In this document: positions 1 to 9,091 of the stretch, piece by piece | How positions within the stretch are numbered: position 1 is the first letter of the stretch | How the letters are laid out: each line of letters begins with the position of its first letter | NCBI GenBank assembly: GCA_003136595.1 | Contig: PLEY01000066.1 | Coordinates: 4,958-38,375, forward strand | DNA length: 33,418 bases | DNA from: Burkholderiales bacterium | Lineage (GTDB): Bacteria; Pseudomonadota; Gammaproteobacteria; Burkholderiales; Burkholderiaceae_D | Direction: 5' to 3' | Translations under genes and position numbers: made by a program | Notes under the pieces: generated by a model | Told to the model about the DNA's origin: nothing | The model's input: the letters and a program-made list of their open reading frames with translations, nothing else | Database searches by the model: none

Positions 1-23
1 TGCGCAGCGTGCGCAGCGTGCGC
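1..23. repeat. 9-bp direct repeat at window edge
   Basis: The unit TGCGCAGCG occurs twice, followed by a partial third copy (TGCGC). It lies directly downstream of the hemY stop codon on the minus strand. The window edge cuts it, so its full extent is unknown. Confidence 0.6.
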
Positions 24-1220
24 CTAGATCGCGGCGACCTCCTCCTGGGCGCGCGCCGCTTCGCGGAAATGCTCGGCTGCGAGGCTCGACTGTCCGATCT
101 CCTCGAGAACCGCGGCAATGGCGAGATGGATCCGGCCGCGCAGCCTGCTGTCGGGCGCAGCCGCGAGCGCCTGGCTGAGATAGGCCTGGGCCTTGCCCCA
201 CAGATGCTGGCGGGAGCACAGGGTGCCCAGGGCGTACTTCAGGTGCGCATCCTCCGGGTGGCTCGAGAGCCAGCGCTCGGCGCGGTCGATCTGGGCGGTA
301 CTGTCCTCTTCGGCGCACGAGCCGTACTGGGCCACCAGCTCGGAGTTCCATTCCGAGGCCAGCGCCGACTCGAGAACGGTGCGCGCCTGATAGCCGAGAC
401 CGGCTGCGTTGAATGCGCGTGCCGCGGCGCCCGCGACCTCTGGGAGGCGCCGGTCGCTTTGGGGCACCTCCTGCCAGAACGCGATCAGCCCATAGCCGTC
501 GCTGCTGCGCGCGGCGAGCAGCGAGCGGTAGGCCAGCACCTTGATCTGGCGCGCCGCGGACGGATGGATCGCGTCGCGCTTGTTGAGGGTGCGCAGCAGG
601 CGCAGCACCTCCTCCCACTGGCCCGCGTACTGGTTGGCCTTCAGGGCAACGCGCAGCGACTGGATATGGCGGGCGCCGGCGGCATGCAGCTGGGCGACCA
701 CGGACAGGGCCCGCGTGCTGTCCCGGGCATCGACCAGACACTCGGCCTCGGTCATGAGGCGCGCCGCGCGCAGTCCCGCGATCCCATCAGCGCGCCTTAA
801 CCACTCGTCGCGCCGGCCGTACTCGGTCATGCGATGCGCAGCGCGCGCGGCCACGAGGCACGCCAGTCCCGCGGCCTCCGGCAGTTCCTGAGCCTCGCCC
901 GCCTGTTTTTCGGCATGTCCATAGCGGCCTTCCAGGTAACTCTGGAGCGTGCCGCGCAGCGCCCGGTACGCCCGGCGCTCGCGCTGGCGCGAACGGTATT
1001 CGGCGACGCGTCCGGGCATCTCGATGGTCTTGTTGGCCAGCCGCACCACGCCGTAGAGCATGATGAACAAAACGAGCAGGAGCGCGACGAACAGGTTCAG
1101 TGACAGTTCCACGCGGTAGGGTGGGTAGAACACCCCCACATTGCCGGGGTCCAGATGGGCCGACACGGCAAGCCCGACCGCGGCCGCGAACAGCACGATG
1201 ATGATGAAAAAAGCACGCAC
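24..1220 (-). CDS. hemY: HemY-like inner-membrane TPR protein of the hem operon
   Basis: This is a 398-residue protein of the gammaproteobacterial HemY family. Despite the name it is not the protoporphyrinogen oxidase also called HemY; the family's role is tied to haem synthesis only by association. Two hydrophobic segments (about residues 2-22 and 41-62) fit the HemY N-terminal membrane domain, and the rest is helical with TPR-like repeats (for example around 315-390), as expected for a periplasmic or cytoplasmic scaffold. The start is GTG, preceded by a GGGG-containing stretch about 5 nt upstream. It is the last gene of the minus-strand hemC-hemD-hemX-hemY series and begins 15 bp after hemX. 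Family assignment is firm; biochemical function is not known from sequence. Confidence 0.88.
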   Translation of the reverse strand: MRAFFIIIVLFAAAVGLAVSAHLDPGNVGVFYPPYRVELSLNLFVALLLVLFIMLYGVVRLANKTIEMPGRVAEYRSRQRERRAYRALRGTLQSYLEGRYGHAEKQAGEAQELPEAAGLACLVAARAAHRMTEYGRRDEWLRRADGIAGLRAARLMTEAECLVDARDSTRALSVVAQLHAAGARHIQSLRVALKANQYAGQWEEVLRLLRTLNKRDAIHPSAARQIKVLAYRSLLAARSSDGYGLIAFWQEVPQSDRRLPEVAGAAARAFNAAGLGYQARTVLESALASEWNSELVAQYGSCAEEDSTAQIDRAERWLSSHPEDAHLKYALGTLCSRQHLWGKAQAYLSQALAAAPDSRLRGRIHLAIAAVLEEIGQSSLAAEHFREAARAQEEVAAI

Positions 1221-1235
1221 GGGAGCCCCTGCCGC

Positions 1236-2345
1236 TCAGTGCTCGTGGGGCGCTTTGAAATTGCGCACCGCCGTCAGGCTCTCGGAGAGCGTGGGCAGCT
1301 CGATCACGGTGTTGGACGCCTCGATCTGCTTGAGCAGCGCAAGCGCCACCACGGTCTGCCGCGCGCGGCCATCGAAGTATTTCTGCAGCATGTCCTCGGC
1401 CCGTAGCAGGTCGGAACGGTAGATGGATTCCTGACGGGCCAAGAGCGCAAGGCGCGCATTGAGCAGACGCAGCTTCAGATTTTCCTTCAGGAAATAGGAC
1501 TGGCTCGGGGTGAGGAGCAGGGCCTCGGGCTGGTCAACCTCCCGGATGCGGATCAACTGCTGCACCTGATGCCAGACCTCGGCGGTCGCATAGCGCCATG
1601 TGTCCTGCACCTTTTCAGCCCAGCCTGGCTCCTGCTGCCGCGCGGTACCGTCCTTGCCGGTGATGATGGTCGGGCCACGGTCAATGGGCTGGGCATCCAG
1701 ACGGGGTGCCTCGATCGGACGCTCGTCAGATAACAGCGGCAACCCGTCGACCATGCTCACGAGGCTGTCGATGCGCAGCGCGTTGCCGGCGAGATCGACC
1801 GAGGGCAGGGCACGCAACCGGTCCATGTCATGACCGATCACGCGCCGCAGCGGAATGAACTGCGGCCGGTCGGCACGGGCCAGCCGGTTGTCGGCATTCT
1901 GCAGGGCGATCATGGCGCCCTGGACGTTCCCGGCCAGCTGCAACTGCTGGGAAGCGACATCCAGGATCTGCTCGACCTCGGCCAAGGCCCAGTCGTCGCG
2001 GGTGCGCGAGAGGTCCTGGTAGAGCTGCTCGAGCGAGGCCTGTTGACTCTGTGAATCCGATACCTTCGATTCAAGAACGCCAAGCCGCGTCTGCAGCGCC
2101 AGCACCTGATCCTCGGCCTGCTTCGCAAGTACGTGGGATTCGTTACCGGTGCTGTCGACCGTCTGGATGCGGCGCGCGAGTTCCCGCTCGACCGACTCGA
2201 AGCGGTTGTGGCTGATCCACCACAGCACGCAGCCGGCCAAAGCCAGCACCAACGCCGCAAGCCCGACCCAGTTAAAGGGCGAGACGCGCAGGCGTGGGTA
2301 AGGGACCGTCGTTACGGGGGCGGAGGAAACCGAAGCGTTTTCCAT
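1236..2345 (-). CDS. hemX: HemX-like membrane protein (HemX family, putative uroporphyrinogen-III C-methyltransferase)
   Basis: This 369-residue protein has a short cytoplasmic N-terminus, one membrane span at about residues 25-46, then a coiled-coil region (about 50-130) and a mostly helical C-terminal half. That is the usual layout of proteobacterial HemX. The family is often labelled a uroporphyrinogen-III methyltransferase, but no SAM-methyltransferase signature is visible here, so a structural or accessory role is more likely. It starts with ATG 21 bp after hemD and ends 15 bp before hemY, so the genes are probably cotranscribed. Identification rests on architecture and on its position between hemD and hemY. 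Confidence 0.88.
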   Translation of the reverse strand: MENASVSSAPVTTVPYPRLRVSPFNWVGLAALVLALAGCVLWWISHNRFESVERELARRIQTVDSTGNESHVLAKQAEDQVLALQTRLGVLESKVSDSQSQQASLEQLYQDLSRTRDDWALAEVEQILDVASQQLQLAGNVQGAMIALQNADNRLARADRPQFIPLRRVIGHDMDRLRALPSVDLAGNALRIDSLVSMVDGLPLLSDERPIEAPRLDAQPIDRGPTIITGKDGTARQQEPGWAEKVQDTWRYATAEVWHQVQQLIRIREVDQPEALLLTPSQSYFLKENLKLRLLNARLALLARQESIYRSDLLRAEDMLQKYFDGRARQTVVALALLKQIEASNTVIELPTLSESLTAVRNFKAPHEH

Positions 2346-2366
2346 GGAGGCGCTGCAATAAGGGCC

Positions 2367-3149
2367 TTATTTTAGCGCGCTGGCAATGCCCGCATCGCCC
2401 GGTCCCGACAAAACCACGTCCACGAAGCCTTGCGCTGTTGCATTTTCAGCAATGCGCGCGTGGGGTACCACGAGGCGCTGGGAACGGGCCCAGCGCACCG
2501 CACTATGACCGCCAGCGCGGTGCAGCAGTTCCAGGAAATTGCCGACCGACTCGGTGCTCGTGATGACGAGTTGGGCGCGGGACCCCGCGCCGATCAGTTC
2601 CAGGAGCGCGCTTTCCTCTGCAGGTTCCGGTTGGGGCAGCGTGCGCGTGTAGCTCTGGAGACTTTCCACCGCGATGCCCGCGGCGCGCAGCCGGTCGCCA
2701 AGCCAGGTGCGCCCGCCGTTGCCCTTGACAAAGAGGACCGGTCCACTGCCGAGTGCGGCGATGTCGAGCGCCTCGTAGAGGCTCTCGGAATCGAAGCGCG
2801 CGCCACCGGCGTCGGGCGCCGCGCTCGGCGAGACGATGTGATAGCCGGGGGATGACACGCCGTGGCGCTCGAGACACGCGACACTGCCTGGCCCCATCAC
2901 GGCGATCGGCACCGTTGGCGGCCACGGCTGCGCCAGGGCCGCAAAGGCGCCATCGATCGCGTTCGGGCTAACGAACACCACCAGCCGGTAGTCCGCGAGG
3001 CGCATGAGCCCGGCGGCAAGGCGCTCCTGATCGGGTGCGGGCCCGATCGCCAGGGTCGGATAGGGCAGCACGCGAAAGCCTCGTTCGCGTATGGCGTCCA
3101 TCAGCACCGCAGCCTGCGCGGCCGCTCGCGTGACGACGACCGTGTTCAT
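2367..3149 (-). CDS. hemD: Uroporphyrinogen-III synthase
   Basis: This 260-residue protein is predicted to close linear hydroxymethylbilane into uroporphyrinogen III with inversion of ring D, in the cytoplasm. The N-terminus (VVVTRAAAQAAVLMDAIRE) is the typical HemD opening. The segment VVFVSPNAIDGAFAAL (near residues 57-72) and the later ITSTESVGNFLELL (near 196-209) match the two conserved 'S.nav/T(S/N)' segments of the two-lobed fold. HemD sequences diverge strongly, so the call also leans on context: it begins 3 bp after the hemC stop and precedes hemX. Length is normal for the family. Confidence 0.93.
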   Translation of the reverse strand: MNTVVVTRAAAQAAVLMDAIRERGFRVLPYPTLAIGPAPDQERLAAGLMRLADYRLVVFVSPNAIDGAFAALAQPWPPTVPIAVMGPGSVACLERHGVSSPGYHIVSPSAAPDAGGARFDSESLYEALDIAALGSGPVLFVKGNGGRTWLGDRLRAAGIAVESLQSYTRTLPQPEPAEESALLELIGAGSRAQLVITSTESVGNFLELLHRAGGHSAVRWARSQRLVVPHARIAENATAQGFVDVVLSGPGDAGIASALK

Positions 3150-3152
3150 GGC

Positions 3153-4094
3153 CTAGGCCGGTTTGAGCAGATCCAGCGCCCCATCGGCGATGAGCCGGCG
3201 CGCTGCATCCTCGCCGACCCGCTCTGGGTTCAGATGGTCGCCCTCGAGCCGGCAGTGCAGGATCTGGCTTCCGTCGGGACTCGCAAGGAGGGCCTCGAGC
3301 CAGAGCTGCCCGCCCTCAGTCAGGGTCGCGTAGGCCGCCAGCGGCATCTCGCAACTGCCGCCCAGGCCGCGCGAGACGGCACGCTCGGCGCGTACGCATG
3401 CTGCGCTGGCCTCGTGGTGCAGCGGTAGGAGCCATGCCCGAAGCTCGGGACGGCCGGCGCGGATCTCGATACCCAGGGCGCCCTGACCGGGCGCAGGCAG
3501 GCTCTGGTCGGGCTCGAGGACGGCACGGATGCGTTCCCCAAGCCCGAGGCGCTTCAATCCGGCTACGGCAAGCAGGATGGCATCGAACTCACCCCGGTCG
3601 AGTTTCGACAGGCGCGTGTCGAGGTTGCCGCGCGCTGGCACGACGCGCAGGTGCGGATAACGCGAACGCAATTGGGCCTCGCGACGCAGGCTCGAGGTAC
3701 CCACCACAGCGCCCTCGGGGAGGTCCTCCAGCCGGCCATAACGGCTCGAGACGAAGGCATCACGGGGATCCTCACGATGCATGATGGCCGCCAGCTCGAA
3801 TTCCTCGGGCAGGACCATGGGAACGTCCTTGAGCGAATGCACCGCGAGATCGCAGCGTCCCTCGAGCATCGCCGTCTCGAGTTCCTTCACAAACAGGCCC
3901 TTACCCCCCACCTTGGCGAGCGCCCGATCGAGAATCTGGTCGCCGCGGGTGGTCATTCCCTCGATGCGCACCTCGCATGCCGGGTAGAGCGCAGCGAGCC
4001 GTGCGCGCACATGCTCGGCCTGCCAAAGCGCAAGGCGACTCTCCCGCGAGGCAATCACAAGGCGTTTCGGAGCAGAGGCGATGGCGTCGGACAT
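3153..4094 (-). CDS. hemC: Hydroxymethylbilane synthase (porphobilinogen deaminase)
   Basis: The enzyme polymerises four porphobilinogen molecules into hydroxymethylbilane. From the chosen ATG the protein has 313 residues, the usual length. It contains [16 protein letters not shown] at the N-terminus, [11 protein letters not shown] with the catalytic Asp near residue 90, the arginine-rich [12 protein letters not shown] segment, and [13 protein letters not shown] whose Cys (near 248) would carry the dipyrromethane cofactor. The frame stays open upstream to 4196, but that extension is Arg/Pro-rich and holds an (Ala-Thr)n stretch from a hexanucleotide repeat, so ATG 4094 is preferred. No clear Shine-Dalgarno is visible. 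It lies 207 bp after algR and leads hemD-hemX-hemY. Confidence 0.96.
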   Translation of the reverse strand: MSDAIASAPKRLVIASRESRLALWQAEHVRARLAALYPACEVRIEGMTTRGDQILDRALAKVGGKGLFVKELETAMLEGRCDLAVHSLKDVPMVLPEEFELAAIMHREDPRDAFVSSRYGRLEDLPEGAVVGTSSLRREAQLRSRYPHLRVVPARGNLDTRLSKLDRGEFDAILLAVAGLKRLGLGERIRAVLEPDQSLPAPGQGALGIEIRAGRPELRAWLLPLHHEASAACVRAERAVSRGLGGSCEMPLAAYATLTEGGQLWLEALLASPDGSQILHCRLEGDHLNPERVGEDAARRLIADGALDLLKPA

Positions 4095-4100
4095 GGAGAT

Positions 4101-4124
4101 GGCGGTGGCGGTGGCGGTGGCGGT
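4101..4124. repeat. Hexanucleotide tandem repeat just upstream of hemC
   Basis: Four perfect copies of GGCGGT (GCCACC on the hemC coding strand) end 6 bp before the preferred hemC start. Copy-number change would keep the upstream frame but alter the leader or an N-terminal extension. Confidence 0.8.
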
Positions 4125-4239
4125 GGCGACGATGTTACGGGATGGCACCGCGCGGCGGGACGCCCTGCGGGGGAGCGGCGGAGCTCTGGCACGCACGCGC
4201 TAGGCGGCCAATGCGTGCCTGCCTTGGCCCTCGATCCCC

Positions 4240-4269
4240 AGCATACGCAACGATGCGCACGGAGTTTAA
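4240..4269 (-). promoter_or_regulatory. Possible hemC promoter
   Basis: Reading leftward, TTAAAC (4269-4264) and TATGCT (4245-4240) are separated by 18 bp. The match to the sigma-70 consensus is only moderate. The position in the 207-bp algR-hemC spacer makes it plausible; readthrough from algZR is an alternative. Confidence 0.28.
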
Positions 4270-4301
4270 CATGCGTCTCCCGCTGTCACGGGCGCCGCCG
4301 C

Positions 4302-5120
4302 CTAGCGCTTGAGCAGGCCCTTGACGAGCGGCCACTGGCGCCGGCTGACGGGCAGGCGCTCGTCGATGCCGCGCAGGATGACCTCCCAGTGCGGCTCGCC
4401 CGAGACGTCGTCGGCGCCGAGCCCCTCCACCCGCTCGCAGGCGACGATGGCATCGCGCGCTATGAGAGCGTTGCGGTGGACGCGCACGAAACTCTGGGCA
4501 AACTCCTCTTCGAGCCCAACCAGCGACTCCTCGGTCAGGTACTGCCGCTCCTGCGTGCGGATCGTCACGTACTTCAGTTCCGCCTTGAAGTACACGATCT
4601 CGGCCACCGGTACGAGCAGCACCCGGCCACGCTCGTGCACAGACAGGAACTCGCGACCCTGCGGTGCCGCGGCGCGGGCGAAGGCGCGGATGCGCTGCTG
4701 CTGCGGGTCGCGCAGCCGCATCAAGCGCCCAAGCGACGCCGAAAGTTTCTGGGCGCGGACCGGCTTTAGCAGATAGTCCAGCGCGTGCACCTCAAAGGCC
4801 TCGAGGGCAAACTCGTCGAAGGCGGTGACGAAGATGACCGCGGGGGGTGCCTCGAACGCGCTGATATGCCGGGCAAGTTCGATGCCGGTCATGCCTGGCA
4901 TCTGCACGTCGAGAAGGACGATATCGGTGGCCTGGGTGGCAAGCAGGTTCAGCGCGGTCGGACCATCGGCCGCCTCGCCCACCACCTGATGGGGAAATTC
5001 GGCGGCAATATCCTCGAGCACGGCCCGCAGGCGCATGCGCGCCGGACCCTCGTCATCGACGATCGCGATGCGCGGCAGCGCCGCTTCGTTGGGCCCGCGG
5101 ACGACGCCAGGGGAACTCAT
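4302..5120 (-). CDS. algR: LytTR-family response regulator, AlgR-like
   Basis: This 272-residue DNA-binding response regulator has an N-terminal receiver domain (about 17-130) with acidic residues D22/D23, phospho-acceptor D71 in IVLLDVQMPGMTG, T99 and K119. The C-terminal LytTR DNA-binding domain (about 165-272) includes EIVYFKAELKYVTIRT and the SFVRVHRNALI motif. Its ATG overlaps the algZ stop by 4 bp, so the two are translationally coupled. In Pseudomonas the homologue controls alginate, twitching and virulence genes and sits in the same place before hemC. The targets here cannot be read from sequence. Confidence 0.93.
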   Translation of the reverse strand: MSSPGVVRGPNEAALPRIAIVDDEGPARMRLRAVLEDIAAEFPHQVVGEAADGPTALNLLATQATDIVLLDVQMPGMTGIELARHISAFEAPPAVIFVTAFDEFALEAFEVHALDYLLKPVRAQKLSASLGRLMRLRDPQQQRIRAFARAAAPQGREFLSVHERGRVLLVPVAEIVYFKAELKYVTIRTQERQYLTEESLVGLEEEFAQSFVRVHRNALIARDAIVACERVEGLGADDVSGEPHWEVILRGIDERLPVSRRQWPLVKGLLKR

Positions 5121-6232
5121 GCCGATTCGATGTAGGGCAGGCGCACGCGTACCTCGAAACGCCCGCCGCGGACCTCGGTGTCCAGGCGCGCCTCGAGGTC
5201 GTGCAAGAGGCTCAGGCGCTGCCGGACGTTCTCGAGGCCCATCTGATTGCCCGGGCGCGATGACTTGCCCGGCTGCCAGGGATTGGACACGAGGATGTCG
5301 ACGAAGGCGCCGTGGCGCGTGACGATGAGGTCGATCGTGCCGGGCTCGCTCGACTGCTCGATGCCATGGTGCACGGCGTTCTCGACCAGCGGCTGCAAGA
5401 GAAGGAGCGGAACCAGCGCCCCCTCGGCGCTCGGCGCCACGCTCATCTCGACCTTGAGCCGCTCGCCCAGGCGCAGTGTCTCGATCGACAGGTACTGCTG
5501 GCAGAGCGAAATCTCCTCGGAGAGTGCGACGCGGTCCCGCCGGTCGCGCATCAGGACGCGGAACAGGTCGGCAAGGTCCTCGAGAACGGATTCGGCGCGC
5601 CGGGGTTCGGTGCGGATGAGACCGAGCACGGCATTCAAACTGTTGAACAGAAAATGCGGCCGGATGCGCGCCTGAAGTGCCTGCAGACGCGCCTCGGCGA
5701 GCGCCGGCAGGTTCGACTGGTTGCGCATGTGGAACCAGTAGAGCACCGCGGCGGAGACGACGGCAGCGACGAGGCAGTTGCGCAGGATGAGTCCCGGGTC
5801 GCCGACCAGGAGCGGTCCGAGCAGCGATTGCAAGGCAAAGGTCAGGATTGCCGGAACCAGTATCGCGGCCAAGACCTGGAAGCGGTCGTCCTGCGAGCGC
5901 GTCAGGCGCCTCAGCAGGCAGCCTAGCATCAGGCTCGCGACCAGGACCGGCTCGACCGTGGCCGCCGCATTGACGTACAGGTCGATCCAGGACCGCCAGC
6001 CGACCGCCTCACCGCCGGCGATCCCGCAAAAGAGTGCGTTGACGCCCAGCATGACCCGGAGCATGACGCCCAGGTTGCACCAGTCGGGAACCGGACCCTC
6101 GACCGCGAGCGCGGCAGGCAGGACCAACTGGCGGCGCTCGGACGCCGCACGCGCCTGGCCCAGGGCGGAGGACGCAGCGACCTTGGGCGGCTGCTGCTTT
6201 ATACTTTCCTCTTTCGCGTGAACCGTCTCCAC
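5117..6232 (-). CDS. algZ: LytS-type sensor histidine kinase, AlgZ/FimS-like
   Basis: From the chosen GTG this is 371 residues. The segment [14 protein letters not shown] (about 49-62) resembles the conserved AlgZ opening and leads into four or so hydrophobic membrane spans up to about residue 170. The His-kinase domain has [10 protein letters not shown] with the phospho-accepting His near 193. The ATP-binding part shows [17 protein letters not shown] (N box) and [11 protein letters not shown] (G box). GTG 6232 is preferred over the furthest in-frame start (6319) because it has a GGGGGA stretch about 7 nt upstream and the extra residues are low-complexity Gly/Arg/Pro. An internal ATG would cut into the conserved region. 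It is the partner of the coupled algR. Confidence 0.9.
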   Translation of the reverse strand: METVHAKEESIKQQPPKVAASSALGQARAASERRQLVLPAALAVEGPVPDWCNLGVMLRVMLGVNALFCGIAGGEAVGWRSWIDLYVNAAATVEPVLVASLMLGCLLRRLTRSQDDRFQVLAAILVPAILTFALQSLLGPLLVGDPGLILRNCLVAAVVSAAVLYWFHMRNQSNLPALAEARLQALQARIRPHFLFNSLNAVLGLIRTEPRRAESVLEDLADLFRVLMRDRRDRVALSEEISLCQQYLSIETLRLGERLKVEMSVAPSAEGALVPLLLLQPLVENAVHHGIEQSSEPGTIDLIVTRHGAFVDILVSNPWQPGKSSRPGNQMGLENVRQRLSLLHDLEARLDTEVRGGRFEVRVRLPYIESA

Positions 6233-6334
6233 CCTGCATTCCCCCGGAGCACCCCGCCCCGCCCGGCCGGGCGCGCGGCCGCCGCAATATTGAGTGAACC
6301 CGCTCCAAAACGAACCCAAAAACCTTCATTGATT
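6233..6334. promoter_or_regulatory. Divergent algZ / argH promoter region
   Basis: This 102-bp spacer must hold at least part of both promoters. The argH half is AT-rich (GCAATATTGAGTG, then AAAACGAACCCAAAAACC) and the algZ half is GC-rich. A CATAAT hexamer on the minus strand overlaps the argH start codon. No convincing complete -35/-10 pair was found. Confidence 0.35.
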
Positions 6335-7756
6335 ATGACAGAACAGCCTCCGAATAAGAATGCCGCGTGGTCCGGGCGTTTTAGCGAGCCGATCTCTGAA
6401 CTCGTCAAGCGCTACACGGGCTCGATCGGCTTCGATCAGCGGCTGGCACTCTATGACATCCAAGGCTCCCTCGCGCACGCCGAAATGCTAGCGCACGTGG
6501 GCCTCATCTCGAGCACCGATCTAGCGTCCATCGAGCGGGGCATGGCGCGGATCCGGGCCGACATCGAGGCCGGGCAGATGCGCTGGTCGCTCGATCTCGA
6601 GGATGTCCACATGAACATCGAGAAGCGCCTGACGGATCTGATCGGCGATGCGGGCAAGCGGCTGCATACGGGCCGGTCCCGCAACGACCAGGTGGCGACC
6701 GACATCCGCCTGTGGCTGCGCGATGCGATCGATGAGATTGACGCTGCGCTCACGGCACTCCAGGCCGCGCTGCTCGATGTGGCTCTGCTGCACACGGACA
6801 CGATCCTGCCGGGCTTCACCCACCTGCAGGTCGCCCAGCCCGTGACGTATGGTCATCACCTGCTCGCCTACGTCGAGATGTTCAGCCGCGACGCGGCCCG
6901 CCTGGCTGACTGTCGGGCGCGCGCCAATCTCCTGCCCCTGGGCGCCGCCGCACTGGCGGGCACCACCTTTGCGATCGACAGCGAGCGTGTTGCCCGCCGG
7001 CTCGGCTTTGACGGGGTCTGCCGCAACTCCCTCGATGCGGTCTCGGACCGGGACTTCGCGGTCGAATTCTGCGCCGCCTGTGCCCTCATCATGACCCACG
7101 TGTCGCGGTTTTCCGAGGAGATCGTGCTCTGGATGAGTCCTCAGTTCGGCTTTATCGATCTGGCCGACCGGTTTTGCACCGGCTCATCGATCATGCCGCA
7201 GAAGAAGAACCCGGACGTCGCCGAACTCGCCCGCGGCAAGAGCGGCCGTGTATTCGGACATCTGATGGCGCTCCTGACCCTGCTCAAGGGCCAGCCTCTG
7301 GCCTACAACAAGGACAACCAGGAGGACAAGGAGCCGCTCTTCGACAGCGCCGACACCGTGCTCGCCACGCTTAGGATCTTCGCCGAGATGGTCCCGGGGA
7401 TTGTCGTTCGCCCCGGCAACATGCGTGCCGCAGCCCAGCGCGGCTTCGCGACCGCCACCGACCTGGCCGACTATCTGGTGCGCCGCGGACTGCCGTTTCG
7501 CGATGCCCACGAGGTCGTGGCCCAGGCCGTGCGGCAGTGTGTCGAGCGCGGCATCGAACTCGAAGGATTGTCCCTGCCCGAGCTCCAGGCCCTCTCTGGA
7601 GCCATCGAGGCCGACGTGTTTGCCGTGCTGTCGCTCGAGGGTTCCGTGGCCGCGCGGCGTCACATTGGCGCCACGGCGCCGGAGCGCGTGCGCGCTGAAA
7701 TCGCTTGGCATCGCGAGCGTCTTGCAGCAGCATCCACCAGTCGCGCCTCGTCCTAG
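6335..7756 (+). CDS. argH: Argininosuccinate lyase
   Basis: The enzyme cleaves argininosuccinate to arginine and fumarate, the last step of arginine synthesis, as a cytoplasmic homotetramer. The protein has 473 residues from ATG 6335. It opens with the typical [21 protein letters not shown] and contains [47 protein letters not shown], and the fumarase-superfamily signature [12 protein letters not shown] (residues 283-294) with the catalytic Ser. The frame is open to 6218, but that stretch lacks family similarity. No Shine-Dalgarno is evident before the ATG. It is divergent from algZ and 18 bp upstream of a kinase gene that is probably cotranscribed. Confidence 0.97.
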   Translation: MTEQPPNKNAAWSGRFSEPISELVKRYTGSIGFDQRLALYDIQGSLAHAEMLAHVGLISSTDLASIERGMARIRADIEAGQMRWSLDLEDVHMNIEKRLTDLIGDAGKRLHTGRSRNDQVATDIRLWLRDAIDEIDAALTALQAALLDVALLHTDTILPGFTHLQVAQPVTYGHHLLAYVEMFSRDAARLADCRARANLLPLGAAALAGTTFAIDSERVARRLGFDGVCRNSLDAVSDRDFAVEFCAACALIMTHVSRFSEEIVLWMSPQFGFIDLADRFCTGSSIMPQKKNPDVAELARGKSGRVFGHLMALLTLLKGQPLAYNKDNQEDKEPLFDSADTVLATLRIFAEMVPGIVVRPGNMRAAAQRGFATATDLADYLVRRGLPFRDAHEVVAQAVRQCVERGIELEGLSLPELQALSGAIEADVFAVLSLEGSVAARRHIGATAPERVRAEIAWHRERLAAASTSRASS

Positions 7757-7774
7757 GAGGCGCCGGGGAGCGGC

Positions 7775-9091
7775 ATGGAGCGTATCGGCAAGTACGTCGT
7801 CAAGAGCCTTTTGGGCGAGGGTGCGACCAGCATGGTGTTCCTGTGCGAGGATCCGTTCACCCAGCGCGAGGTGGCCGTCAAGACGATCAAGCCCGAGATT
7901 CTCTCGAACCCGGAGTCTGACCAGCTGTTTCGGCGCCTGTTCGTGACCGAGGCGTTCCTGTCGGGCCGCCTCACCCATCCACACATTGCCGCGATCCTCG
8001 ACGCGGTGAGCGACGCCAAGAGTCCCTACCTGGTGGTCGAATACGTCCCCGGGGGGACGCTCGAGCCCTACTGCCGACCGGAAACGCTCCTGCCTCCCGA
8101 GCGCGCCGTCGAAATCGTCTTCAAATGCTCGCGGGCACTGGAGTTCGCGCACCGCATCGGCGTGACCCACCGCGACATCAAACCGGCCAATATCCTGATC
8201 GAGGACTCGAGCGGCGCAATCAGGGACATCAAGATCACCGACTTCGGCGCCGCCCTGACCGGTTCCCAGGACATCACGGCCGTCTCGGGAATCGGCTCGC
8301 CCGCCTACATGTCGCCCCAGCAGGTCAAGGATCATCCGCTCGATCACCGCACCGACATTTACTCGCTGGGCGTGGTGCTGTTCCAGCTGTTGACCGGCCG
8401 CCTGCCCTACTCGGCGACCAACAATTTCAGCATGATCTACCAGATCGTCAATGGCGAGCCGCCGCCGCCGTCGAGCCTGCGCGCGGGACTCACGCCGCGC
8501 CTTGACGAGATTGTCGCGCGCGCCATGCACAAGGACCTCGAGGGGCGCTACCAGACCTGGCAGGAATTCTCGTTCGATCTTGCCGATCTGTACCGGGACC
8601 GCGAAGCGCTTGCGATGACCGACTCCCAGATCGCCGACTCGGAGAAGTTCGTGACCCTGCGTGAGCTCAGCTTCTTTCGCTCGTTTAGCGATGTGGAGCT
8701 CTGGGAGGTGGTGCGCCTGTCGGAATGGAGCAAGCACCCGGCGGGAACGGTACTCATCAAGGACGGCGAACGCGGCAACGATTTCTTCATCCTGGCGCGC
8801 GGCCAGGCCAAGGTGCTCAAGCGCGGCAAACTGCTCAACGTCATCGAGAGCGGCGAATGCATTGGTGAGATGGCCTACCTGATGGCCGAATCCTCGCCCG
8901 AAGGCAATATCCGCAGCGCCGACGTGGTGGCGCTTGCGCCCATCACCGTGATCCGCTGGGCGACGGCCCAGCTGGCGGCCGCCTCGGTGGGCTGCCGCAG
9001 CCAGTTCGACCGGGCGTTCCTGCGCATCCTGGTGGAGCGTCTCACGCTTGCCAACAACCGGCTGACCCAGCAGGAAGGCCCCGCGGGCTAG
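7775..9091 (+). CDS. Ser/Thr protein kinase fused to a C-terminal cyclic-nucleotide-binding domain
   Basis: This 438-residue soluble protein has a complete Hanks-type kinase domain at about 7-275: glycine loop GEGATSMV (14-21), VAVKTIK with Lys36, Glu59 as likely alpha-C partner, [10 protein letters not shown] with Asp134, DFG at 156-158, SPAYMSPQQ and [20 protein letters not shown] short linker leads to a CRP/PKA-type beta-roll domain (about 296-425) with [26 protein letters not shown] and Arg380 in IRSADVVAL, near the phosphate-binding cassette position. Known PKG-like enzymes place such domains before the kinase; here it follows. No membrane span or PASTA repeat is seen. ATG 7775 has GGGGAG 4 nt upstream. 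Substrate and ligand are unknown; cAMP or c-di-GMP binding is inference. Confidence 0.93.
   Translation: MERIGKYVVKSLLGEGATSMVFLCEDPFTQREVAVKTIKPEILSNPESDQLFRRLFVTEAFLSGRLTHPHIAAILDAVSDAKSPYLVVEYVPGGTLEPYCRPETLLPPERAVEIVFKCSRALEFAHRIGVTHRDIKPANILIEDSSGAIRDIKITDFGAALTGSQDITAVSGIGSPAYMSPQQVKDHPLDHRTDIYSLGVVLFQLLTGRLPYSATNNFSMIYQIVNGEPPPPSSLRAGLTPRLDEIVARAMHKDLEGRYQTWQEFSFDLADLYRDREALAMTDSQIADSEKFVTLRELSFFRSFSDVELWEVVRLSEWSKHPAGTVLIKDGERGNDFFILARGQAKVLKRGKLLNVIESGECIGEMAYLMAESSPEGNIRSADVVALAPITVIRWATAQLAAASVGCRSQFDRAFLRILVERLTLANNRLTQQEGPAG

Noticed and set aside
3651-4769. 372-codon plus-strand frame across hemC and algR
   Set aside because: Antisense to both genes and includes a glycine run that is simply the translated hexanucleotide repeat.
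7184-8737. 517-codon open frame on the minus strand across argH and the kinase gene
   Set aside because: It is antisense to two well-identified genes, has no recognisable domain and reflects the high GC content.
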